This document shows, piece after piece, positions 1-5,126 of a DNA stretch of 5,126 nt (position 1 is the first letter of the stretch; each line of letters opens with the position of its first letter). Under the pieces are notes generated by a model. The model searched no databases and was not told the DNA's origin. It saw only the letters and a list, made by a program, of their open reading frames with translations. The translations under genes and the position numbers were made by a program. Location of the stretch: contig JAUPKM010000451.1 of assembly GCA_030837445.1 (NCBI GenBank), positions 1-5,126 of the forward strand, read 5' to 3'. This DNA is from Actinomycetota bacterium (GTDB lineage Bacteria > Actinomycetota > Actinomycetes > S36-B12 > UBA10799).

Positions 1-129
1 GGAGTGCACAGATGACGTCGCGCCCGGGGTGTAGGTCCATTTCGCCCGTTGAACGGCCGCAGGTGCAGGTGCACGTGAAGGTGAAGGTGCAGCGGCCCGG
101 GCTGGGCCGACCGCGGCTACGATCGTGAG
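1..129. other. Left-edge stretch with no provable gene
   Basis: This stretch lies upstream of the secreted hydrolase gene. Three short open possibilities touch the left edge and cannot be separated here. One is a plus-strand frame from base 2 that ends at TAG 32-34 and could be the C-terminus of an upstream gene. Another is a plus-strand frame from base 3 that stays open to TGA 126-128. The third is a minus-strand ATG at 38-40 reading MDLHPGRDVICAL off the edge. None has a recognisable motif, and the minus ATG has no good ribosome binding site. The stretch also holds a hexamer array (61-90), a GC-rich 6-bp inverted repeat (93-98 with 104-109, 5-base loop, no T-run) and a likely -10 box. Confidence 0.4.
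61..90. repeat. Degenerate tandem hexamer array (AGGTGC/AGGTGA)
   Basis: Five consecutive 6-base units are AGGTGC, AGGTGC, ACGTGA, AGGTGA and AGGTGC. They lie 40 to 69 bases before the start of the hydrolase gene. The array is short and imperfect. It could be an operator-like direct repeat, part of an edge gene (it would read as alternating Val and polar residues in the plus frame from base 3), or simple slippage. The repeat is seen directly; no function can be assigned. Confidence 0.6.
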
Positions 130-130
130 G
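118..130 (+). promoter_or_regulatory. Candidate -10 box (TACGAT) for a leaderless transcript
   Basis: TACGAT at 118-123 fits the actinobacterial -10 pattern TANNNT. Seven bases after its last T is base 130, the G of the GTG start, so transcription would be expected to begin on or next to the start codon. No AGGAGG-like sequence lies in the 20 bases before the GTG, which agrees with a leaderless mRNA. No convincing -35 hexamer is seen at the usual distance (the bases there are GCCCGG). The hexamer is seen; the leaderless start is inferred. Confidence 0.4.
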
Positions 131-1752
131 TGTCGGAGATTCGGACGCGCTCGACAGCCCGCACTGTGTCAGCGGGCGCGGTCTTGGGCGCGCTGCTGTC
201 TGTTGGTGTGACTGCGCCCGTCGTTTCAGCGGCGGTGGTCCCAGCCCTAGCCCCACCCGCACCCTCGGAAGTGAATGCGGCTCCGGTCTCAGGAACAGCC
301 CCGCCGGTCCCGGCGGCCCCGGTCCCGGCAGCCCCGGCCCCCGCGACCGCGGCACGCGGCGAAATCACCGGACTGCGTTGGCGCCCGTGCCCCGCCAGCG
401 GTACCCCGACGCTGCAATGCGGCCGTCTGCTTGTGCCCTACGACTACAGCCAGCCCGCCGGACCGCAGTTCGCCCTGGCGGTGTCGAGGGTGCCGGCGAC
501 AGGCCGAAGGACCGGGTCTTTGTTCTTCAATCCAGGCGGGCCGGGAGGGGCCGGCGCCGGCGCCGTGGCCGGGCTGTCGAAGGTGATGCCGGCGGCGGTG
601 CGGGCCCGGTTCGACCTTGTGAGCTGGGATCCGCGCGGCATCGGGAACACCCGACCCGCGCTGAAGTCCTGCCTGCAGCCGCGCCTCGTGCTCCCCGTCA
701 GCGGTGTCGTGGATTGGCCCACTGCTCGCGCCGAATCCGCGGTGGTTGTCGCGGCTGCGAACCGCACCTGTCAGGCCTCCAACTCCAGCTTCATCAACCA
801 CATGGGGACCAACAATGCGGCCCGCGACCTGGACCGGCTTCGCGCCGCCGTGGGTGATCGCAAGCTGACTTACTGGGGGCTCAGTTACGGCACCCGCATC
901 GGATACGTCTACGCGCTCATGTACCCGAACAGGATCAGAGCGATGACGCTGGACGGGAACATCGACCCGAAGAGCAACTATGCCGGACTGACCCAGGGCG
1001 GCGTGGCGCTGGACTCAGCGCTGCGATTCATGAGTTCGGCCAGCCCACCAACCTATGCGGCGATCATGGCGATGGTGAGCGGCCTGGACGCTGCCCCGAT
1101 CCCGTTGGGCAACGGTAAGCAGTACACGCGCTGGAACTACCTGACCACGATGGCGTCTGCGATTCCCAGCGAAAGTAGTTGGCCTTACGTGATCGGGTAC
1201 AACCGGAGTATCGAGACGGCGCGCCTCAACACACCGGCAGGGGCGAAGGAGCGTGCGAAATTGCTGGCGTCCCTCGACGCGTCTGATGGCAATCTCGGGG
1301 GCGCCTTCTCAGTGGTCAACTGTCTGGACTACGCGGACAGGATGAGTGCGGCCGCACAGAATTCGGCAATCGGCCACAACGCCTTGGTGGCACCGGTCTA
1401 CGGCGGATTCATCACTGCCGAGTACGCCCTCGGTTGCACCGGTCTGTCATTGCGCCCTGACCCGGTTCCCACCACCCGTTCGGCGGCCAATAGGGCCCGA
1501 ATAGCACACCTGCCAGTGGTGATAGCGAACGCCACCAACGATGGTTCGACGCCCATGATCTGGGCGTTGCAGATGAAGGCTTCGTTCGGTCGCGGTGTCC
1601 TGCTCAAGTACAGCGGCGCCCAGCACGGACTCTGGATGTTGACACCATCCACCTGCATCAACAATAGGATCACCAACTATTTCGTCTCGCTAGCCTTTCC
1701 GACTCCGACCCTCTGTCCATTCGCCCCGCCAGCCAACCTGCCGCGCTCCTAG
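130..1752 (+). CDS. Exported alpha/beta hydrolase, TAP-like (tripeptidyl aminopeptidase family S33)
   Basis: This is a 540-residue secreted serine hydrolase, probably a peptidase that removes short N-terminal peptides, as in Streptomyces Tap/SlpD/SlpE and mycobacterial Hip1-type proteins. Residues 1-34 look like a Sec signal peptide: Arg-rich start, hydrophobic core, cleavage near VSA/AVV. There is no lipobox cysteine. Residues 36-77 are a Pro/Ala-rich linker with PVPAA repeats. The hydrolase fold follows with oxyanion-type NPGGPGG (134-140), WDPRGIG (166-172) and nucleophile elbow GLSYG with Ser252. Asp471 lies in NDGSTP and His499 in GAQHG, completing the triad. The TAP-like C-terminal region covers about 430-530. 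Eight cysteines (87, 97, 181, 214, 398, 436, 509, 529) suit extracytoplasmic disulfides. The GTG at 130 is the first start after in-frame stop 82-84; a GTG at 166 would cost the Arg-rich n-region. The stop overlaps the convergent DUF2252 gene. Natural substrate is unknown, and esterase activity is possible. Confidence 0.93.
   Translation: MSEIRTRSTARTVSAGAVLGALLSVGVTAPVVSAAVVPALAPPAPSEVNAAPVSGTAPPVPAAPVPAAPAPATAARGEITGLRWRPCPASGTPTLQCGRLLVPYDYSQPAGPQFALAVSRVPATGRRTGSLFFNPGGPGGAGAGAVAGLSKVMPAAVRARFDLVSWDPRGIGNTRPALKSCLQPRLVLPVSGVVDWPTARAESAVVVAAANRTCQASNSSFINHMGTNNAARDLDRLRAAVGDRKLTYWGLSYGTRIGYVYALMYPNRIRAMTLDGNIDPKSNYAGLTQGGVALDSALRFMSSASPPTYAAIMAMVSGLDAAPIPLGNGKQYTRWNYLTTMASAIPSESSWPYVIGYNRSIETARLNTPAGAKERAKLLASLDASDGNLGGAFSVVNCLDYADRMSAAAQNSAIGHNALVAPVYGGFITAEYALGCTGLSLRPDPVPTTRSAANRARIAHLPVVIANATNDGSTPMIWALQMKASFGRGVLLKYSGAQHGLWMLTPSTCINNRITNYFVSLAFPTPTLCPFAPPANLPRS
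304..340 (+). repeat. 15-base tandem repeat encoding PVPAA in the linker
   Basis: Two near-identical 15-base units (304-318 and 319-333, differing by one base) are followed by a partial third. They are in frame with the hydrolase gene and encode PVPAA PVPAA PAP at residues 59-71. They form part of the Pro/Ala-rich tether between the signal peptide and the catalytic domain, which probably spans the cell wall or spaces the enzyme from it. Copy number could vary by slippage without breaking the frame. Confidence 0.75.
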
Positions 1753-3188
1753 CCGTCGAAGCGCGCGGTGATCCGGCCGCTGTCGACCGCGTTGCGCAGT
1801 TGCTGGAAGTCCTGCTCATTCTGATCGGCGTAGCTGGCGGAGAACTGCGCAATCGCCTGGTCGAAGACGTCGCTGCGCCCGAGATAGGTGGCGATGGCCA
1901 CCCGGTCACCGGAGCGTGCGTGGGCCTTGGCCAGCGTCCACGCACACATCTGCCCGTAGGTCTTCAACGCCAACGGCGACATGGAATCGACATCGGCCGA
2001 GCCCTTCCAATCGCGTAGTTGCCGGATGTAGAAGTCACGCTCCACCCCATCCAGGCCGGGGATCCGCTGCCAGCCCAGGAAGATGTCGCTGGCCGACTGC
2101 ATCAGCCGTTGGCCAGCCACCACCCGCTCCCCGGAATTGGTGAATTCGCTGCGGCCGACGTAGGCCTCCAGCACCGAGGTCTGGGCCTGCTTGATCTGCA
2201 AGAACAACGGGTCGCCGCCGTCACGGCCAAGGAACAGTGCCATCCAGGCGCGAGTACCGACGCTGCCGACCCCGACGACCTTGCGGGCCATGTCCACAAA
2301 CTCATACTGCTCGAGCAGGTGCCGCCGGTCCGACTGCAACGTGGACCGAAAACCGGCGATCATCTGGCGGATTACCTCCGCCGTGTCGCCCCCCTCGTAC
2401 GCACTTCGGGCAATCAGCTCCTCAACGCGGACGATCACCGGCGGGGCGCTGACTATCCGGCGGCGGCCGTCGACCACTTCGGTGAACTTCTCCAGCGCCT
2501 GCAGCGAGTCGCGGGTGCGCGCTTTGGCGAGGTTGCGCTGGGCTCGTCTGGCGGTCTTGGCGTCGACCCGGCGGCTGAGAGTTTGCAGTTGGTCGCCGAT
2601 GTCGTACCGGGCGTACCAGACGTCCAAGGTGCGCATCTTGGCGAACTTGGCCATGGTCTCGCGGTAGACCCTGACGCAGGCCCGCACGATGGTTCTCCGT
2701 TCCTTGGTGCTGAACCCCCGCGATCGGCCCGCGACCTCGAGGCTCGTCGCCAGGCGTTTCACATCCCACTCCCATGGCCCCGGGGTGGTCTCGTCGAAGT
2801 CATTGATGTCGAATACCAACGATCGCTCGGGCGTGCCGAACGCCCCGAAGTTGGAGAGGTGAGCATCGCCACAGGCCTGCACCTGCAACCCGGATCGAGG
2901 GGTGGTGGCCAGATCCGCCGCCATCACCAAGGCTGCACCTCGGAAGAAGGTGAATGGCGACGCCAACATCCGGCCATACCTGAGCGGGACCAGTTCCGCG
3001 ACGCGAGAGGCCGATTGGGACTCCAACAGGCTGACCGGATCGGGTCGAGTTGGCAGCGGATCGAATACTGCGTGCCCGGAGCGAGGCGATTGCGCGCGGG
3101 CAGCCTTGCCAACAGCCACCCGTTCGGCAGGCGTGAGGTGGATCGGCCGCGTGGACGGCGGGCTTTGGTTCCCGGGAGATGACGTCAT
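1749..3188 (-). CDS. DUF2252 family protein with kinase-like motifs
   Basis: This 479-residue soluble protein belongs to the DUF2252 family, which has no established function that I know of. No signal peptide or membrane segment is visible. After a Pro/Ser-rich start come family-typical blocks: RYGRMLASPFTFFRG (70-84), CGDAHLSNFG (106-115), VFDINDFDE (125-133), PWEWDVKRL (138-146), KVVGVGSVGTR (303-313), LFLQIKQA (328-335) and, near the C-terminus, LAKAHARSGD (419-428) and YADQNEQD (453-460). GDxHxxN followed by DxxDFDE and WD resembles the catalytic and metal loops of aminoglycoside phosphotransferases (Asp108, Asn113, Asp127). The later Gly loop and Lys333 resemble a kinase N-lobe. The ATG at 3186-3188 follows an AAGGA ribosome site with a 4-base gap, and no other start lies between it and the upstream in-frame stop. 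It is divergent from the polyphosphate kinase gene. Family assignment is firm; phosphotransferase activity is inferred. Confidence 0.9.
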   Translation of the reverse strand: MTSSPGNQSPPSTRPIHLTPAERVAVGKAARAQSPRSGHAVFDPLPTRPDPVSLLESQSASRVAELVPLRYGRMLASPFTFFRGAALVMAADLATTPRSGLQVQACGDAHLSNFGAFGTPERSLVFDINDFDETTPGPWEWDVKRLATSLEVAGRSRGFSTKERRTIVRACVRVYRETMAKFAKMRTLDVWYARYDIGDQLQTLSRRVDAKTARRAQRNLAKARTRDSLQALEKFTEVVDGRRRIVSAPPVIVRVEELIARSAYEGGDTAEVIRQMIAGFRSTLQSDRRHLLEQYEFVDMARKVVGVGSVGTRAWMALFLGRDGGDPLFLQIKQAQTSVLEAYVGRSEFTNSGERVVAGQRLMQSASDIFLGWQRIPGLDGVERDFYIRQLRDWKGSADVDSMSPLALKTYGQMCAWTLAKAHARSGDRVAIATYLGRSDVFDQAIAQFSASYADQNEQDFQQLRNAVDSGRITARFDG

Positions 3189-3189
3189 C
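3178..3189. repeat. 12-base perfect palindrome over the DUF2252 start codon
   Basis: GATGACGTCATC reads the same on both strands and includes the minus-strand ATG. It could bind a dimeric regulator and block expression. It could equally be chance, because the codons for Met-Thr-Ser produce most of it. Nine of its bases (GATGACGTC) recur at 11-19 near the left edge. Confidence 0.35.
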
Positions 3190-3192
3190 GTG

Positions 3193-3198
3193 TCCTTC
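3193..3198 (-). promoter_or_regulatory. Ribosome binding site of the DUF2252 gene
   Basis: GAAGGA on the minus strand sits 4 bases before the ATG at 3186-3188. It supports that start; the reading frame contains no other start codon between this ATG and the upstream stop at 3249-3251. Confidence 0.6.
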
Positions 3199-3222
3199 GC
3201 TCGTTGTATTGCCCCTGCCGGA

Positions 3223-3228
3223 AGGATA
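3223..3228 (-). promoter_or_regulatory. Candidate -10 box for the DUF2252 gene
   Basis: The minus strand reads TATCCT, matching TATAAT at four of six positions and the TANNNT pattern. Transcription would begin about 7 bases downstream (near 3216), giving a leader of roughly 28 bases that includes the GAAGGA site. The -35 region is poor (TGAGCA at a 17-base spacing). Tentative. Confidence 0.3.
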
Positions 3229-3302
3229 GGACCACCGCAGGCAGTTGCTCATCGGCCGGGCCGCGTGGTACCCGATCCCGCCGGCCCCAACTTCCGCGGT
3301 CC

Positions 3303-3331
3303 TGGGCAACGAATGATCGCTGGCCTAGGGT
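3303..3331 (+). promoter_or_regulatory. Candidate promoter of the polyphosphate kinase gene
   Basis: TGGGCA at 3303-3308 (four of six matches to TTGACA) and TAGGGT at 3326-3331 (TANNNT type) are separated by 17 bases. A transcript beginning near 3338 would have a leader of about 25 bases carrying the purine-rich ribosome site at 3346-3355. The match is modest for GC-rich DNA, so this is tentative. Confidence 0.3.
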
Positions 3332-3345
3332 GGGTGGCACCGGCT

Positions 3346-3355
3346 AGGGAAGGGA
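3346..3355 (+). promoter_or_regulatory. Ribosome binding site of ppk2
   Basis: AGGGAAGGGA lies 7 bases before the GTG at 3363. An in-frame TAG at 3345-3347 excludes any earlier start, so this site and the stop together fix the translation start at GTG 3363. Confidence 0.6.
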
Positions 3356-3362
3356 ACGGGTC

Positions 3363-4244
3363 GTGGGAAACAAGTCGAAGAAGACCAAGGCGGTGGGCAA
3401 GGCGAAGGCTGGCTCCGGACCAACAACGCGTCCCGGGTCGAGTGACCAAGACCCGGTGGCCAAAGACAGGCCCAAGATGAAGGCGAAGGAGTACGAGCGG
3501 GAGATGCGTCGCCTGCAGGGGGAGTTGGTGGCCATGCAGGAGTGGGTGAAGGCCTCCGGCGCCAAGGTGTGCATCGTGTTCGAGGGCCTGGATTCGGCGG
3601 GTAAGGGCGGTACTATCCGGCGGATCACGGAGCGCACGAATCCGCGCGTTTTCAAACACATCGCGCTGCCTGCTCCGACTGAGCGGGAGCAGTCTCAGAT
3701 GTACATCCAGCGATACATGGCCCACTTCCCGGCCGCCGGGGAAGTCGCCATCTTCGACCGGAGTTGGTACAACCGGGCTGGCGTTGAACCCGTCATGGGT
3801 TACTGCACCCCTGAGCAGACCGAACGGTTTCTGTCGATGGCGCCCGCAGTTGAGAAGGCGATGGTGGACAACGACATAATCCTGCTCAAATACTGGCTCA
3901 ACGTCAGTGTGGACGAGCAGACTCGGCGTCTCGGAAATCGTATTGAGGACCCGCGCAAGATTTGGAAACTGTCGCCCACGGACCTGAAGTCCTACAGCCG
4001 TCACTACGACTACTGTCGCGCGCGGGATGCAATGCTGGCCGCCACGGATACCTCCTGGGCGCCTTGGTTCGTCGTCGACAACGATGACAAGAAGCGTGGG
4101 CGGCTGAACATCATCTCCCACTTGTTGGGCCAGATCCCCTATCAATCGCCTCCGCCCAGCGAGGTGAAGATGCCGCGGAAGCCGAGCGCACGCGGGTACG
4201 TGGAACCGGATCTTCCCCTGCACCGCGTGCCGGCGTTGTTCTGA
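3363..4244 (+). CDS. ppk2: Polyphosphate kinase 2 (PPK2 family, class I-like)
   Basis: This 293-residue cytoplasmic enzyme is predicted to transfer phosphate between inorganic polyphosphate and nucleoside diphosphates. PPK2 enzymes usually favour making GTP or ATP from polyphosphate. Residues 1-40 are a Lys/Pro-rich, probably disordered tail. The kinase core follows: VFEGLDSAGKGGTI (72-85) is the Walker A loop with Lys81, and IFDRSWYNRAGVE (130-142) is the Walker B and substrate block. A lid segment with EDPRKIWKLSP (195-205) follows, then RARDAML and the C-terminal helices. Length and motif order match single-domain class I PPK2 proteins such as mycobacterial Rv3232c. The Walker loop has Leu76-Asp-Ser where class I members usually have Arg-Asp-Ala/Gly. 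GTG 3363 is the first start after in-frame TAG 3345-3347. The gene diverges from the DUF2252 gene and converges with the diacylglycerol kinase gene. Preference for GDP or ADP cannot be read from sequence with confidence. Confidence 0.94.
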   Translation: MGNKSKKTKAVGKAKAGSGPTTRPGSSDQDPVAKDRPKMKAKEYEREMRRLQGELVAMQEWVKASGAKVCIVFEGLDSAGKGGTIRRITERTNPRVFKHIALPAPTEREQSQMYIQRYMAHFPAAGEVAIFDRSWYNRAGVEPVMGYCTPEQTERFLSMAPAVEKAMVDNDIILLKYWLNVSVDEQTRRLGNRIEDPRKIWKLSPTDLKSYSRHYDYCRARDAMLAATDTSWAPWFVVDNDDKKRGRLNIISHLLGQIPYQSPPPSEVKMPRKPSARGYVEPDLPLHRVPALF

Positions 4245-4310
4245 GGATCGGCGGCCGGCGGAGCAGCAGCCGGGGGACGCAGGTGTTCCCGATGATGGTT
4301 CCCGTTGGTG
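4245..4310. other. Convergent gap between ppk2 and the diacylglycerol kinase gene
   Basis: This 66-base gap separates two stop codons. It holds a weak 5-bp inverted repeat (CCGGC 4255-4259 with GCCGG 4269-4273, 9-base loop, no T-run) and a 7-base direct repeat GTTCCCG (4285-4291 and 4298-4304). Neither is a convincing terminator. Transcription may end by Rho or run into the opposite gene. Confidence 0.5.
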
Positions 4311-5126
4311 CTAGGCCCGGTTCCGCTTCGCTGGGTGGCCGGCCGCGACGGAGAGCAGGTCGGCCAAGCTGAACCCTCGATGACGGCGCTTCTCGGCGAT
4401 GACGATGTTCTCCGGGGGGACGAGGAGCTTGAGTCCGCCGGGGTGAATTCGGAATTCGAGCGGCGTGGGGAGGTCGAGCGCCTCGCCATCGACGCCGGCG
4501 AACGCTGAGCCAGAGCGGGACCGCACCTGAAACTCGGTGCAGGCGAACTCGTGCAGATGCGGGTCGCGCTTGACCACCCCAAGGGCGGCGCGGGCGAGCA
4601 GGGCGGCCGCCGCGGCCCCGGTGTCGGTGTTCACGGCCATCACCCCGAGCTGACCTGAATCGATGACTCGGCGTTGGAACGAATCAGGGGACAGTCCCGA
4701 AATGTAGGGGTTGTTCGACACCATGATCAAGAAGGCACCGTCGACCTCGTTGCCGTCCGGATCGGTGAACTGCAGGTCGAAGGGTTCGGCGGTACTGCTG
4801 AGAAGATCCGGTAGGAGTTTCTTGGCGGTGTCCACCTTGGCCTCCCGGTAGGAGTCCTCCTGCACGACGGTCGCGTAGATGCCGAGCGAGACGTTGTTGA
4901 CGAAAAGGCGGCCACCGACTGTTCCGTAGTCGATGGCGCGCGGGACCCCGGAGGTGAAGGCGGCGAGGCTGGCGGCGGGATCCTCCTTGTCGAAACCGAG
5001 GTCTTGGGCGAAGTGGTTTCGGGTGCCCGCGGAGATGCACACGAACGGGATGTCGGCCTCGATCGCAATCGAGGCGACTAGTGCCTGTGACCCGTCGCCG
5101 CCCGCCATCCCGATGCAGTCGGCACC
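4311..5126 (-). CDS. Diacylglycerol kinase catalytic-domain protein (DAGKc/YegS-like), N-terminus cut by window edge
   Basis: The visible 271 residues form a lipid kinase of the DAGKc/NAD-kinase fold. It probably phosphorylates diacylglycerol or a related lipid to phosphatidic acid at the inner face of the membrane. The frame stays open through the right edge (GADCIG precedes the first Met), so the ATG at 5106-5108 is internal and the true start lies outside. Numbering from the edge codon, the nucleotide-binding loop GGDGS is at 9-13, SAGTRNHFAQDLG at 32-44, FVNNVSLGIYA at 75-85 and GVDGE at 211-215. These are the hallmark blocks in correct order. No transmembrane segment is seen. Most YegS-like proteins have about 300 residues, so perhaps only a few dozen residues are missing, but an extra N-terminal domain (for example PAP2) cannot be excluded. 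The block usually starting with Pro reads Ser-Ala-Gly-Thr. The gene ends 66 bases from the ppk2 stop, converging. Lipid substrate is unproven. Confidence 0.92.
   Translation of the reverse strand, partial: GADCIGMAGGDGSQALVASIAIEADIPFVCISAGTRNHFAQDLGFDKEDPAASLAAFTSGVPRAIDYGTVGGRLFVNNVSLGIYATVVQEDSYREAKVDTAKKLLPDLLSSTAEPFDLQFTDPDGNEVDGAFLIMVSNNPYISGLSPDSFQRRVIDSGQLGVMAVNTDTGAAAAALLARAALGVVKRDPHLHEFACTEFQVRSRSGSAFAGVDGEALDLPTPLEFRIHPGGLKLLVPPENIVIAEKRRHRGFSLADLLSVAAGHPAKRNRA

Noticed and set aside
38..40. Minus-strand ATG opening MDLHPGRDVICAL toward the left edge
   Set aside because: Thirteen residues without a ribosome site or motif are too little to call a divergent gene. It is kept only as a possibility in the edge entry.
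93..109. GC-rich 6-bp hairpin before the hydrolase start as a terminator or start-masking structure
   Set aside because: It has no T-run, lies upstream of the likely transcript start, and such repeats are expected by chance in this base composition.
289..801. Minus-strand open frame inside the hydrolase gene
   Set aside because: It overlaps the signal, linker and oxyanion region of a convincing gene and gives a low-complexity Gly/Arg-rich product.
2019..3182. Long plus-strand open frame (387 codons) opposite the DUF2252 gene
   Set aside because: It lies wholly antisense to a gene with clear family motifs, has no recognisable domain, and is the kind of open frame that high-GC codon bias creates on the opposite strand.
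3249..4223. Long minus-strand open frame (324 codons) opposite ppk2
   Set aside because: It is antisense to a well-supported PPK2 gene. Its product is His/Arg/Pro-rich with no motif, so it is a codon-bias shadow.
4255..4273. Inverted repeat between ppk2 and the diacylglycerol kinase gene as a terminator
   Set aside because: It has only a 5-bp stem with a 9-base loop and no T-run on either strand.
4445..4457. Two adjacent GAATTC sites
   Set aside because: They fall on ordinary Glu-Phe-Arg-Ile codons of the diacylglycerol kinase gene and show no sign of a cloning junction or functional repeat.

Overview
The window is high-GC, gene-dense DNA of actinobacterial type. GTG starts, strong G/C preference at third codon positions, a TAP-like secreted serine hydrolase and TANNNT-type -10 boxes all fit an actinomycete, possibly a member of the Mycobacteriales. 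The genus cannot be fixed from the sequence alone. No RNA gene, insertion sequence, CRISPR array or phage gene is visible. It looks like ordinary chromosomal housekeeping or accessory sequence, not a mobile island.

Layout. Positions 1-129 hold no gene I can prove, but they contain a short hexamer array and a probable -10 box for the first gene. Positions 130-1752 (+) encode an exported alpha/beta hydrolase of the tripeptidyl-aminopeptidase-like (S33) family. Positions 1749-3188 (-) encode a DUF2252 protein. These two genes converge and share a CTAG palindrome as overlapping stop codons. Positions 3189-3362 are a divergent promoter region between the DUF2252 gene and a PPK2-type polyphosphate kinase gene (3363-4244, +). 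After a 66-base gap, a diacylglycerol kinase (DAGKc/YegS-like) gene runs on the minus strand (4311 to the right edge). It is cut at its N-terminus by the window end.

How the genes relate. No four-gene pathway is evident. The only regulatory unit suggested is the divergent DUF2252/ppk2 pair. Both products carry phosphotransferase-like motifs, PPK2 clearly and DUF2252 by my reading. The most interesting observation is that the DUF2252 protein has an APH/kinase-like catalytic motif set early (GDxHxxN, then DxxDFDE), while a glycine-rich loop plus Ile-Lys strand lies about 200 residues later. This order suggests a circularly permuted kinase fold. No clearly undescribed multi-gene system is visible here.
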